Shown here in pieces: positions 7,077 to 15,848 of a stretch of 64,000 nucleotides of DNA. The translations under genes and the position numbers were made by a program. The stretch lies in NCBI RefSeq assembly GCF_002192455.1, contig NZ_CP021744.1, forward strand, positions 3,626,001-3,690,000, in the 5' to 3' direction. The stretch is from Streptomyces albireticuli (lineage in GTDB: Bacteria > Actinomycetota > Actinomycetes > Streptomycetales > Streptomycetaceae). Positions within the stretch are counted from its first letter, which is position 1, and every line of letters starts with the position of its first letter. The notes beneath the pieces are model-generated. The model did no database searches. It was not told the origin of the DNA and was given only the letters and a program-made list of their open reading frames with translations.

Positions 7077-7472
7077 ATGGGCACAGATCAGGGGATATCG
7101 GAGCATCACCGCCCCGCCGACGGGCCGGACGAACCAGGCGCCGGCCGCCCCCGACCCATCACCCTCGACTCCGGTGAACTCGCCGGGCTGCTGCTGGAGA
7201 TGGGCCGCGCCGCGACCGAGGGCGAGCTCGGCGTCTACCCCCGCGACGAGCTGGAGCGCGCCCGCGAATCGGGCTACGCCCAGGGCTGGCAGGACGCCAT
7301 GCGATATGTGGCCGAGCAGGGCGGAGCCGACCCGCAGAGCACCACCCTCGCGGATGTCATCGCCCTCATCGACTCCCCCCTTCCGTCGCCCCGCGCCAGC
7401 GACCTCCGCGCCCAGGAGCCGCTGATGCCGCACCGCAAGCGCAAACCGGGGGGCGATCAGCGCTCCGGGTGA
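7077..7472 (+). CDS. Conserved hypothetical protein downstream of XRE regulator
   Basis: 131 residues from ATG 7077. The N-terminus is Pro/Gly-rich and disordered. A helical middle (ELAGLLLEMGRAATEGELGV, then ELERARESGYAQGWQDAMRY) leads to a basic tail (HRKRKPGGDQRSG). No family recognised. The 20-base gap to the XRE gene implies one transcript, so it may act in the same regulatory step. Confidence 0.6.
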   Translation: MGTDQGISEHHRPADGPDEPGAGRPRPITLDSGELAGLLLEMGRAATEGELGVYPRDELERARESGYAQGWQDAMRYVAEQGGADPQSTTLADVIALIDSPLPSPRASDLRAQEPLMPHRKRKPGGDQRSG

Positions 7473-7523
7473 GCCGGCACGCCACCCGGCCGACGGCTCA
7501 CCCCGGCCGGGACGCTCCCACGG

Positions 7524-7667
7524 CTCCGGACCGGCCCGTGATGACCCTTACGGATCCGGAGCGGCGACCCGTGGTCTTACGGCTGCGGACCGGCACGTAC
7601 TCCTTACGGCCGCGGAGCGGCGGCCCGTGACCCTTACGGCTCGCGGGCCGACCCGTGCTCCTTACGG
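7524..7667. repeat. Five degenerate 27-30-bp tandem units ending CTTACGG
   Basis: Five units in a row each end in CTTACGG, at 7553, 7582, 7609, 7639 and 7667. They share the core CGGANCGGC..CGTG. The array lies directly 3' of the minus-strand MBL gene (stop at 7670). Confidence 0.75.
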
Positions 7668-7669
7668 CG

Positions 7670-8500
7670 TCAGATCAGCCCGTGCTCCCCCAGATAGTCC
7701 AGCTGCGCCCGTACGGACAGCTCCGCCGCGGGCCACAGCGACCGGTCGACGTCCGCGTAGACGTGGGCGACCACCTCGGCCGGTGTGCGGTAGCCGCTCT
7801 CCACGGCGGTCTCCACCTGCGCGAGCCGCTTCGCCCGGTGGACGAGGTAGTAGTCGATGGCGCCCCGGGCGTCGGTCAGCACGGGCCCGTGCGCGGGCAG
7901 CACCAGCTCCACCCCCTCCTCGACGACGAGCGCCCGCAGCCGGCGCAGCGAGTCCAGGTAGTCGCCGAGCCGCCCGTCGGGATGGGCGACGACGGTGGTG
8001 CCGCGGCCCAGGACCGTGTCACCGCTGAGCAGTGCCCGGTCGGCGGGGAGGTGGAAGCACAGGGAGTCCGCGGTGTGGCCGGGGGTGGAGATGACGTGCA
8101 GCTCCAGGCCACCGGTGGTGATCACGTCCCCCACGCCGAGGCCCTCGCCCCCCAGGCGCAGCGCCGGGTCCAGTGCCCGCACCCGCGTCCCGGTGAGCTC
8201 CGCGAAGCGGGCCGCGCCGTCCGAGTGGTCGGGGTGGCCGTGGCTGAGGAGGGTGAGGGCCACCCGCTTGCCCGCGGCCTCGGCGGTGGCGACGACGGCC
8301 CGGAGGTGGGTCTCGTCGAGCGGGCCGGGGTCGATGACGACAGCGAGGTCGGAGTCGGGTTCGGCGACGATCCAGGTGTTGGTGCCGTCGAGCGTCATCG
8401 CGGAGGGGTTGGGCGCGAGCACGCAGGTGGCCCGGGCGGTCGCGGGACCGCCGGGCGCGCCCTCGCGGGGCCGGCCGGGGAGATCGGTCGCGGATGTCAT
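7670..8500 (-). CDS. MBL-fold metallo-hydrolase
   Basis: 276 residues from ATG 8500. The metal motif SHGHPDHSDG (about residue 86) is the HxHxDH signature of the metallo-beta-lactamase fold. Later ligands are seen in STPGHTADS (His) and LSGDTVLG (Asp), and a C-terminal HGP motif is present. The overall length and the C-terminal helical domain resemble LACTB2/glyoxalase-II-like hydrolases. The substrate is unknown. The ATG overlaps the stop of the NUDIX gene (8497), so the two form an operon. Confidence 0.85.
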   Translation of the reverse strand: MTSATDLPGRPREGAPGGPATARATCVLAPNPSAMTLDGTNTWIVAEPDSDLAVVIDPGPLDETHLRAVVATAEAAGKRVALTLLSHGHPDHSDGAARFAELTGTRVRALDPALRLGGEGLGVGDVITTGGLELHVISTPGHTADSLCFHLPADRALLSGDTVLGRGTTVVAHPDGRLGDYLDSLRRLRALVVEEGVELVLPAHGPVLTDARGAIDYYLVHRAKRLAQVETAVESGYRTPAEVVAHVYADVDRSLWPAAELSVRAQLDYLGEHGLI

Positions 8501-9390
8501 GAGTCGGCCTCCGAGGGTCCCGGGACGGTGTGGTGGGCGGCCACGTGCTTGGTGAATTCGTCGTGCCCCGGCCAGCTCAGCACGATCTCGCCCTCGACGA
8601 GGCGCGCTCGCGCGAGTACGGGCGTGAGATCCCGGTCACCCGCAGCGGCGAGGGCTTCCTCCACCGAGCCGTAAGGCAGGAGGGACCGCAGCGTGGAGAT
8701 GGTGGGCGGCATCATCAGCAGCTCGCCCCGGTCGTAGCCGGCCGCGGCCTCGGCCGGGCGGATCCACTCGACGCGGTCGGCCTCCGTGGAGGCGTTGCGG
8801 GTGCGCTGCCCCTCCGGGAGGGCGGCCACGAAGAACCAGGTGTCGTAGCGGCGGGGCTCGAACTCGGGGGTGATCCAGCGGGCCCAGCCGCCGAGGAGGT
8901 CGCTGCGCAGGACCAGGCCGCGCCGGTCGAGGAAGTCGCCGAAGGCCAGCTCCCGGCTGACCAGGGCGGCGCGGTCGGCCTCCCAGCCGGCGTCGGTGGT
9001 GTCCGCGACGACGGTGCCGGGCGTGGGCCCGGCCAGCAGCACGCCCGCCTCCTCGAAGGTCTCCCGGACGGCCGCGCAGACGATGGCCTGGGCCACGGCG
9101 GCGTCCACGTCCAGGCGCGCGGCCCACAGCTCGCGCGAGGGCCCGGCCCAGGGCACGTCGCGCGCGTCCCGCGGGTCGACCGAGCCGCCCGGATACGCGT
9201 ACGCGCCTCCGGCGAAGGCCATGGAGGCGCGTCTGCGCAGCATGTGGACGGCGGGGCCGTCCGCCCCGTCACGGAGCAGCAGTACCGTGGCCGCGCGGCG
9301 CGGTGCCGCGGGCTGGAGCTCGCCGTTCGTGAGCGCTCTGATCCGGTCCGGCCACTCCGGCGGGTACCACTGGCCGTTCGAAGTCGACAT
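8497..9390 (-). CDS. NUDIX hydrolase family protein
   Basis: 297 residues from ATG 9390. The Nudix region shows AYPGGSVDPRD (start of the fold) and the helix AIVCAAVRETFEEAGVLLAG, which carries the REx2EEAG part of the Nudix box (G(x5)E(x7)REUxEEXGU). Spacing between the first Gly and REtFEEAG is long because an insert follows the GGxVD segment, as in the NUDT19/RP2-like subgroup. It probably hydrolyses a nucleoside-diphosphate-linked or CoA substrate. Translationally coupled to the MBL gene. Confidence 0.82.
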   Translation of the reverse strand: MSTSNGQWYPPEWPDRIRALTNGELQPAAPRRAATVLLLRDGADGPAVHMLRRRASMAFAGGAYAYPGGSVDPRDARDVPWAGPSRELWAARLDVDAAVAQAIVCAAVRETFEEAGVLLAGPTPGTVVADTTDAGWEADRAALVSRELAFGDFLDRRGLVLRSDLLGGWARWITPEFEPRRYDTWFFVAALPEGQRTRNASTEADRVEWIRPAEAAAGYDRGELLMMPPTISTLRSLLPYGSVEEALAAAGDRDLTPVLARARLVEGEIVLSWPGHDEFTKHVAAHHTVPGPSEADS

Positions 9391-9458
9391 GGCCGGATGC
9401 TATGCGCTCACGCGCGGATGTTCGAGGGGAACCGGGCCTTACCGGCCGCCCCGGTGGC

Positions 9459-9923
9459 TCAGTCCCGGACCTCGACCAGGAACTCGACCTCGACCGGCGC
9501 GTCCAGCGGCAGCACCGCGACACCCACGGCGGAGCGCGCGTGCACGCCCTTCTCGCCGAAGATCTCACCCAGCAGCTCGCTGGTGCCGTTGAGGACACCC
9601 GGCTGGCCGGTGAAGTCCGGGGCGGAGGCGACGAAGCCGACGACCTTCACCACCCGGACGATCTTGTCGAGGTCACCGACGACGGACTTCACCGCGGCCA
9701 GGCCGTTGAGCGCGCAGATCCCCGCGAGCTCCTTGGCCTGCTCGGCGCTGACCTCGGCACCGACCTTGCCGGTCACGGGGATGGAGCCCTTGACCATCGG
9801 CAGCTGGCCCGCGGTGTAGACGTACGCGCCACTGCGCACGGCCGGCTGGTAGGCGGCCAGCGGCGGCACGACGTCCGGCAGCGTCAGGCCGAGCTCGGCC
9901 AGCCGGGCCTCGACGGCGCTCAC
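9459..9923 (-). CDS. RidA/YjgF-family protein
   Basis: 154 residues. The GTG at 9923 is preferred (GGGAG six bases upstream, SAVEARLAELGLTLPDVVPP as N-terminus). AAYQPAVRSGAYVYTAGQLP and GAEVSAEQAKELAGICALNG are typical of the RidA fold. RidA proteins hydrolyse reactive enamine/imine intermediates from PLP enzymes, but the Arg needed for deaminase activity is not obvious here, so it may belong to a RidA subgroup of unknown activity. The start overlaps the stop of the upstream DUF4177 gene by four bases. Confidence 0.85.
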   Translation of the reverse strand: MSAVEARLAELGLTLPDVVPPLAAYQPAVRSGAYVYTAGQLPMVKGSIPVTGKVGAEVSAEQAKELAGICALNGLAAVKSVVGDLDKIVRVVKVVGFVASAPDFTGQPGVLNGTSELLGEIFGEKGVHARSAVGVAVLPLDAPVEVEFLVEVRD

Positions 9924-10078
9924 GCCTTCTCCCGCTTGAGGTAGGCCACCAGCTGCTCCGGGTTGTTCGGGCCGGGAACGACCTGGACGAGCTCCCAGCC
10001 GTCCTCGCCCCAGGTGTCCAGAATCTGCTTGGTCGCGTGTACGAGCAGCGGCACGGTCGCGTATTCCCACTTGGTCAT
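9920..10078 (-). CDS. DUF4177 small protein
   Basis: 52 residues from ATG 10078: MTKWEYATVPLLVH, then a middle segment with GEDGWELVQVVPGP. The 'WEY..VPL...ILDTWGEDGWELV.VV' pattern is DUF4177. Function unknown. It lies upstream of and overlaps RidA, and diverges from the ArsA-like pair 72 bases away, so that gap should hold two promoters. Confidence 0.8.
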   Translation of the reverse strand: MTKWEYATVPLLVHATKQILDTWGEDGWELVQVVPGPNNPEQLVAYLKREKA

Positions 10079-10150
10079 GGGCCCGACTGTAATGCCTGAC
10101 ACCGGCAGCCTCGTGCGTAGCCCGGTCGGCGACTGGTTAGGCTCCGATTC

Positions 10151-11146
10151 ATGAGCAGGCTCCATGTCGTCAGCGGCAAGGGCGGAACCGGCAAGACCAC
10201 GGTGGCCGCGGCCCTCGCGCTCGCCCTCGCCGCCGAGGGCAGACGCACCCTTCTGGTCGAGGTCGAAGGACGGCAGGGCATCGCCCAGCTCTTCGAGACC
10301 GAGGCGCTGCCCTACGAGGAACGCAGGATCGCCGTCGCCCCGGGCGGCGGTGGCGAGGTCTTCGCCCTGGCGATCGACGCCGAGCGGGCGCTCCTCGACT
10401 ACCTCCAGATGTTCTACAAGCTCGGCAGCGCCGGGCGCGCGCTGAAGAAGCTCGGCGCGATCGACTTCGCGACGACCATCGCCCCGGGCCTGCGGGACGT
10501 CCTCCTTACGGGCAAGGCGTGCGAAGCCGTCCGCCGTAAGGATCGCGCGGGCCGTTTCGTCTACGACCACGTGATCATGGACGCGCCGCCCACCGGCCGC
10601 ATCACCCGCTTCCTCAACGTCAACGACGAGGTCGCCGGCCTGGCCCGGATCGGCCCCATCCACAATCAGGCGCAGGCCGTGATGCGGGTGCTCAAGTCGC
10701 CGGAGACGGCGGTGCACTTGGTGACCCTCCTGGAGGAGATGCCGGTGCAGGAGACCGTGGACGGCATCGCGGAGCTGCGCGCGGCCCAGCTGCCGGTGGG
10801 CGGCATCGTGATCAACATGGTGCGCCCGGAGATCCTCGACGAGGCCGCCGTGGAGGTCGCCGCGAACGGCGCCCGCGCGGAGGTCGCCGAGACCCTCCGG
10901 TACGCCCTGGAGCGGACGGGTCTCGGCGGCGCCCGTCACACGGGCCTCGCCGAGTCGCTGGTCGACCCGCTGGTGGCCCAGGCCCGCGAGCACACCGAGC
11001 GGCTCGCCCTGGAGCGCAGCGGCCGCACCGAGATCGCCGGGCTCGGCCTGGCCACGTACGAGCTGGAGCTGCTCGGCGACGGCATGGACCTGGCGGGGCT
11101 GTACCGCATGGCACGGGAACTGCGGAAGCAAGGAGTGGCGCGTTGA
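10151..11146 (+). CDS. ArsA-family ATPase (first of pair)
   Basis: 331 residues from ATG 10151. The N-terminus SRLHVVSGKGGTGKTTVAAA is the deviant Walker A (KGGTGKTT) of ArsA/Get3-type ATPases. A switch-like VYDHVIMDAPPTGRITRFLN (about residue 137) follows. A protein of this length has one ATPase domain and would act as a dimer, perhaps with the next gene's product. These ArsA-like pairs beside wblA occur throughout Streptomyces; no arsenical pump gene is nearby, so arsenite export is unlikely. Its stop overlaps the next start (TTGA). Confidence 0.85.
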   Translation: MSRLHVVSGKGGTGKTTVAAALALALAAEGRRTLLVEVEGRQGIAQLFETEALPYEERRIAVAPGGGGEVFALAIDAERALLDYLQMFYKLGSAGRALKKLGAIDFATTIAPGLRDVLLTGKACEAVRRKDRAGRFVYDHVIMDAPPTGRITRFLNVNDEVAGLARIGPIHNQAQAVMRVLKSPETAVHLVTLLEEMPVQETVDGIAELRAAQLPVGGIVINMVRPEILDEAAVEVAANGARAEVAETLRYALERTGLGGARHTGLAESLVDPLVAQAREHTERLALERSGRTEIAGLGLATYELELLGDGMDLAGLYRMARELRKQGVAR

Positions 11147-12678
11147 CCCTGCCGGACCCGGGGAACGGCCTCGACAGGGCCGCCGTCCTCGACATCGACC
11201 CCGTACTGGACAACCCCCGCACCCGCATCGTGGTGTGCTGCGGCTCGGGCGGCGTCGGCAAGACCACGACCGCGGCGGCGCTCGGTCTCCGCGCGGCCGA
11301 GCGCGGGCGGAGGGTCGTCGTCCTCACCATCGACCCGGCCCGCAGGCTCGCCCAGTCGATAGGCATCGACGCCCTGGACAATGTGCCGCGCCGGGTCCCC
11401 GGGACGGACACCTCCGCGGGCGGCGAGCTGCACGCCATGATGCTCGACATGAAGCGGACCTTCGACGAGATCGTCGAAGCGCACGCCGACGCGGAGCGTG
11501 CCCGCGCCATCCTGGAGAACCCCTTCTACCAGTCCCTGTCGGCCGGCTTCGCGGGCACGCAGGAGTACATGGCCATGGAGAAGCTCGGCCAGCTCCGCGC
11601 CCGCGACGAGTGGGACCTGATCGTCGTCGACACCCCGCCGAGCCGCTCCGCGCTGGACTTCCTGGACGCCCCGGGCCGCCTGGGGTCCTTCCTGGACGGG
11701 AAGTTCATCAAGGTGCTGATGGCCCCCGCGAAGCTGGGCGGCCGGGCGGGGATGAAGTTCCTGGGCGTCGGCATGTCGGTGATGAGCGGCCCCCTCAACA
11801 AACTGATGGGTGCCCAGCTGCTGCGTGACGTACAAACCTTCGTGGCCGCGATGGACACCATGTTCGGCGGATTCCGTACCCGCGCCGACGCCACGTACCG
11901 GCTGCTCCAGGCGCCCGGGACGGCCTTCCTCGTCGTCGCGGCGCCGGAGCGGGACGCCCTGCGCGAGGCGGCGTACTTCGTGGAGCGGCTGGCCGCGGAA
12001 CGGATGCCGCTGGCGGGGCTGGTGCTCAACCGGGTGCACGGCAGCGGGGCCGCGCGGCTCCCCGCGGACCGGGCGCTGGCCGCCGCGGAGGCGCTGCTGG
12101 ACGGCGTCGGAGGACAGCCCGCGGGCCGCGTCCCGGCCCCGGCCGCGCCCCCGGGAGAAGGGGCCGGCGGGACCGGGGAAGCGACGGCCTCGGGGAACAC
12201 CTCGGGGAATACAAGGCGTACATCGGATACGTCAGAAAATCTTGGCGGCGGCGGCATTGTGGATCGTGACAGCGGGCAAGCTGGCTCACGTACCGTTGAC
12301 GCCCCGGGCACCGGCACTCCCACGGTCCCGCACCCTTCCGAGGGCACTCCCGAAAGCACTCCTGAGAGCAGGGGCCTCCCCCAGCCCGCCTCGCCAGGAG
12401 ACTCCACCGCACGGCTGACCGCCGGTCTGCTCCGGCTGCACGCCGAGCGGATGCGGGTGCTCGCACGCGAGCGCCGCACGCGTGACCGCTTCACCGCTCT
12501 GCACCCCGAGGTCGCGGTCGCGGAGGTCACCGCCCTGCCGGGTGATGTGCACGACCTGGCGGGACTGCGGACGATCGGCGAACTGCTCGCCGCGCAGCCC
12601 GCTGCCGCGACCGTGGAGAGCACCGCCGCGCGCACCGTCGACGCCGTGGGCACGTCGGACGGTGACACCGGGCAGTGA
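11143..12678 (+). CDS. ArsA-family ATPase (second of pair, long C-terminal linker)
   Basis: 511 residues from TTG 11143, with AGGAG seven bases upstream and a 4-base overlap with the first ATPase gene. The Walker A is CCGSGGVGKTTTAAALGL (about residue 27) and the family segment VVLTIDPARRLAQSIGID follows; DLIVVDTPPSRSALDFLD supplies the switch region. Residues about 325-420 are a low-complexity Gly/Thr/Pro/Ser linker that interrupts the conserved part; the C-terminus returns to ordered sequence (ERRTRDRFTALHPEVAVAEV). The linker is the least conserved-looking part and likely varies between strains. Confidence 0.85.
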   Translation: MTLPDPGNGLDRAAVLDIDPVLDNPRTRIVVCCGSGGVGKTTTAAALGLRAAERGRRVVVLTIDPARRLAQSIGIDALDNVPRRVPGTDTSAGGELHAMMLDMKRTFDEIVEAHADAERARAILENPFYQSLSAGFAGTQEYMAMEKLGQLRARDEWDLIVVDTPPSRSALDFLDAPGRLGSFLDGKFIKVLMAPAKLGGRAGMKFLGVGMSVMSGPLNKLMGAQLLRDVQTFVAAMDTMFGGFRTRADATYRLLQAPGTAFLVVAAPERDALREAAYFVERLAAERMPLAGLVLNRVHGSGAARLPADRALAAAEALLDGVGGQPAGRVPAPAAPPGEGAGGTGEATASGNTSGNTRRTSDTSENLGGGGIVDRDSGQAGSRTVDAPGTGTPTVPHPSEGTPESTPESRGLPQPASPGDSTARLTAGLLRLHAERMRVLARERRTRDRFTALHPEVAVAEVTALPGDVHDLAGLRTIGELLAAQPAAATVESTAARTVDAVGTSDGDTGQ

Positions 12679-12811
12679 GGTCCGGCGTGAGATCGGGTGG
12701 TGGCACAGGGCAGTGACGCCGGGCGGTGGCACCGCGCCCGGAGCGGGCCTGGACCGGCCCGGCCGGTCCGCGCCGCCGGCCCGGGACGCCGTCCGCCCCC
12801 GAAGGGCCCGG

Positions 12812-13147
12812 TCAGCCGACCGCGGCGTACGCGCCGTACTCCTCGTCGCCCAGCGGCAGGATGCCGGCGCCCCGCTCGTATTCCGTGCGGGCGGTCTCCA
12901 GGAGCCTGCGCCAGGAGGTCACCGTCGGGCGGCGGCGCAGCAGCGCACGCCGCTCACGCTCCGTCATGCCGCCCCACACGCCGAACTCCACGCGGTTGTC
13001 CAGCGCGTCCGCGAGGCACTCGGTGCGCACCGGGCACCCGGTGCATACCGCCTTGGCCCTGTTCTGCGCTGCGCCCTGAACGAATAGTTCATCCGGATCG
13101 GTAGTGCGGCAGGCTGCCTGCGCACTCCAGTCGGTTACCCAGCCCAT
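12812..13147 (-). CDS. wblA: WhiB-like regulator WblA
   Basis: 111 residues from ATG 13147 (GGGAGAGGA lies 10 bases upstream; the longer in-frame start at 13204 lacks one). MGWVTDWSAQAACRTTDPDE is followed by the four-Cys iron-sulphur pattern C...CTGCPVRTEC and by the G(V/I)WGG motif in FGVWGGMTERERRAL. The C-terminal helix YERGAGILPL matches WblA of streptomycetes, a global regulator of development and antibiotic production. It is divergent from the PBP gene across 385 bases, which includes a long leader. Confidence 0.93.
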   Translation of the reverse strand: MGWVTDWSAQAACRTTDPDELFVQGAAQNRAKAVCTGCPVRTECLADALDNRVEFGVWGGMTERERRALLRRRPTVTSWRRLLETARTEYERGAGILPLGDEEYGAYAAVG

Positions 13148-13532
13148 GCTGGCGCCGTCCTCTCCCGAATCGAGGCTCCCCCACGGCGGCAGCGGCATAT
13201 TCACCGTTGCCAGTTGAGGACGTTACGGAAGGCGGACAGGGGGCAACACCCCCTTCGGGCCCAATCTTGGATGGCCCGAACGGACTATGCGTACGCGGCA
13301 GATCACCCAACGGAGTGACCTGGCGACATCAGCGACCAACCCCTGCATATCGGGGCAGTTCACCCTTGCCGCGACGGGCATGGAGTGACACAGACGGCAA
13401 TACGGACACGTCTCATCACTCACAAGAGTGAGGTCGAAGGTGGTGCCGAATGGCACCGCAGTGACTGGCGTGAAACAGCGTAGGCGAACACACGGGCGTC
13501 TGTCCGCCGAATGAGAACGTAGGCTTCCCCCC
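13148..13532. promoter_or_regulatory. Divergent region between wblA and PBP gene
   Basis: 385 bases without a gene. It includes a short inverted repeat CTCAC-AAGA-GTGAG at 13419-13432 and two further GAGTGAC words at 13314 and 13384, spaced 70 bases apart. Developmental regulators act on wblA in other streptomycetes, so these may be operator half-sites. The identity of the binder is not decided by sequence. Confidence 0.4.
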
Positions 13533-15719
13533 ATGGCTAAGAAGCGCTCGGGCGAGGGTCACAGCAAGACCCGGCAGGCCGCGAAATTCCTCGGTGTCAG
13601 CGTGCTCTCCGGAGCGGTTCTGGCGGGGCTGGCCCTGCCTGCGGTCGGCGCCTTCGGGCTCGTGGCGAAGGAGTCCGTCGAGGGGTTCGACGAGATCCCC
13701 GCCAGCCTCAAGACCCCACCGCTCAGTCAGCGCACCACCATCCTCGACGCCAAGGGCGGCGAGATCGCCAAGGTGTACTCCCGTGACCGCACGGTCGTGC
13801 CCCTGAACGAGATCTCCCCCTATATGCAGCAGGCGATCGTCGCCATCGAGGACGCGCGGTTCTACGAGCACGGGGCGGTCGACCTCAAGGGCGTACTCCG
13901 CGCCGTCAACAAGAACGCCCAGTCCGGCGGCGTCTCCGAGGGCGCGTCCACCCTCACCCAGCAGTACGTGAAGAACATCTTCGTGGAGGAGGCCGGCGAC
14001 GATCCGGACAAGGTCGCCGTCGCCACCCAGCAGACCCTCGGCCGGAAGGTCAAGGAGCTGAAGTACGCCATCCAGGTCGAGAAGGAGCTGGGCAAGAAGA
14101 GAATCCTCAACAACTACCTGAACATCACCTTCTTCGGGCAGCAGTCCTACGGGGTGGAGGCCGCCGCGCAGCGCTACTTCAGCAAGCGCGCCAAGGACCT
14201 CACACTGGAGGAGTCCGCGCTGCTGGCCGGCATCGTCCAGTCGCCGAGCCGCTTCGACCCGGTCAACGCGCCGAAGGAGGCCACCAAGCGCCGGAACATC
14301 GTGCTCCAGCGCATGGCCGACCTGAAGAACATCACCCCGGCCGAGGCCACCGCCGCCCAGGCCAAGCCGCTCAAGCTCAAGATCACCCGACCGAAGAGCG
14401 GCTGCATCACGGCCGTCGACGGCGCGGGCTTCTTCTGCGACTACGTCCGCGAGACCTTCCTCCAGGACCCCGTCTTCGGCAAGACCAAGGAGGCGCGTGC
14501 CAAGCGGTGGAACGAGGGCGGCATGACGATCCGCACGACCCTGGACCCGCAGACCCAGAAGTCGGTGCAGAAGTCGATCAGCGATCACGTCTACCAGAAC
14601 GATCCGGTGGCCACCGCGGTATCGATCGTCGAGCCCGGCTCCGGCAAGGTGCTCGGCATGGGGCAGTCCCGCCCGTACGGCTTCGGTGAGAACCAGACAC
14701 AGATCAACTTCTCCGCCGACCACGCGCAGGGCGGGTCGAACTACGGCTTCCAGACCGGTTCGACCTTCAAGCCGATCCTCGCGGCGGCTGCCCTGGAGGA
14801 GGGTTTCTCGCCGAACAAGACCTACTCCTCACCCTTCCGGATGCCCTATCCGGACGAGGTCGAGACGTGCAACGGCACGTGGCGCAACGGCGGCGGCGAG
14901 ATGGTCAACAACGAGAACCGGAGCGAGGTCGGCCCGTACGGGATGCGGGAGGCCACGGCGAAGTCGGTCAACACCTACTTCATCCAGATGATCGGCGACA
15001 CCGGCACCTGCCCGGTGACCAAGATGGCGTCGAAGCTGGGCCTCAAGCCGGCCTCCGGCAAGAAGATGGACCAGGTCCCGTCGATCGCCCTCGGCACGCA
15101 GGGCATGTCCCCGCTGCGGATGGCGGCCGCCTACGCCACCTTCGCCAACGGCGGCAAGTACTGCACCCCGGTCCTGATCACCTCGGCGACCGGGCCCAAC
15201 GGCAAGAGCATCAACGTGCCGAAGACGCAGTGCTCGCGCGCCATGTCCGAGCAGACCGCCGACACCGTCAACACCCTGCTCAAGGGCGTGGTCGAGGACG
15301 GTACGGGCAAGGAGGCCGGTCTGGGCGGCCGGGACAGCGCGGGCAAGACGGGTACGACGGACGGCCGTAAGGCAGCCTGGTTCGTCGGCTACACCCCGAA
15401 CATGGCCGGCGCGGTCTGGGTCGGCGGCCCCGGCAAGGACGTCGAGATGGAGAACATCAGCATCGGCGGCGTCTACCACGACAAGGTCTACGGCGGTGAC
15501 ACCCCGGGCCCGATCTGGCGCGACGCCATGGCGGGCGCGCTGGAGGACAAGCCCGCGCCGTCCTTCGACACCGTGCCGGTGGCGGACGCGGACCGCGGGC
15601 AGGGCTCGGAGAAGGCGGGCTCGGGCCGCGGCCGGGGCAAGCCGGGCGCCGGTGGCAACAAGCAGGGCGGCGGCAAGCGGAACCAGCCGCCGGGACCGGG
15701 GATCGTCGGCGGGAACTGA
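13533..15719 (+). CDS. Class A penicillin-binding protein (bifunctional peptidoglycan synthase)
   Basis: 728 residues from ATG 13533. A short basic N-terminus and one membrane anchor (FLGVSVLSGAVLAGLALPAV) are followed by the transglycosylase domain with AIVAIEDARFYEHGAVDLKG (catalytic Glu in EDARF) and STLTQQYVKN. The transpeptidase domain carries GSTFKPILAA (SxxK), KSVNTYF (SxN) and SAGKTGTT (KTGT). The last 50 residues are a Gly/Lys/Gln-rich tail, probably disordered and outside. It polymerises and cross-links peptidoglycan at the membrane surface. A strong terminator follows. Confidence 0.93.
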   Translation: MAKKRSGEGHSKTRQAAKFLGVSVLSGAVLAGLALPAVGAFGLVAKESVEGFDEIPASLKTPPLSQRTTILDAKGGEIAKVYSRDRTVVPLNEISPYMQQAIVAIEDARFYEHGAVDLKGVLRAVNKNAQSGGVSEGASTLTQQYVKNIFVEEAGDDPDKVAVATQQTLGRKVKELKYAIQVEKELGKKRILNNYLNITFFGQQSYGVEAAAQRYFSKRAKDLTLEESALLAGIVQSPSRFDPVNAPKEATKRRNIVLQRMADLKNITPAEATAAQAKPLKLKITRPKSGCITAVDGAGFFCDYVRETFLQDPVFGKTKEARAKRWNEGGMTIRTTLDPQTQKSVQKSISDHVYQNDPVATAVSIVEPGSGKVLGMGQSRPYGFGENQTQINFSADHAQGGSNYGFQTGSTFKPILAAAALEEGFSPNKTYSSPFRMPYPDEVETCNGTWRNGGGEMVNNENRSEVGPYGMREATAKSVNTYFIQMIGDTGTCPVTKMASKLGLKPASGKKMDQVPSIALGTQGMSPLRMAAAYATFANGGKYCTPVLITSATGPNGKSINVPKTQCSRAMSEQTADTVNTLLKGVVEDGTGKEAGLGGRDSAGKTGTTDGRKAAWFVGYTPNMAGAVWVGGPGKDVEMENISIGGVYHDKVYGGDTPGPIWRDAMAGALEDKPAPSFDTVPVADADRGQGSEKAGSGRGRGKPGAGGNKQGGGKRNQPPGPGIVGGN

Positions 15720-15742
15720 CCGCCGGGCCTCGGCCGCACAAT

Positions 15743-15786
15743 GAAGAGGGGGCGCCCGGACCGTTCGGTCCGGGCGCCCCCTCTTC
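15743..15786. terminator. Strong hairpin between convergent PBP and YqeY genes
   Basis: A perfect 20-bp inverted repeat (GAAGAGGGGGCGCCCGGACC) with a 4-base loop, between convergent genes. It should serve both strands. Confidence 0.85.
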
Positions 15787-15848
15787 ATTCCTTTACTTAC
15801 CGACTGCCGACCAGGCGTGGCGGGGGGTAGTACCCGCCGCGGATCGTG

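Noticed and set aside
7524..7667. 27-30-bp units as a CRISPR array
   Set aside because: Units are directly adjacent and degenerate, without spacers.
10151..12678. ArsA-like pair as an arsenite resistance operon
   Set aside because: No ArsB/ArsC/ArsR gene nearby and the pair belongs to the conserved wblA neighbourhood.
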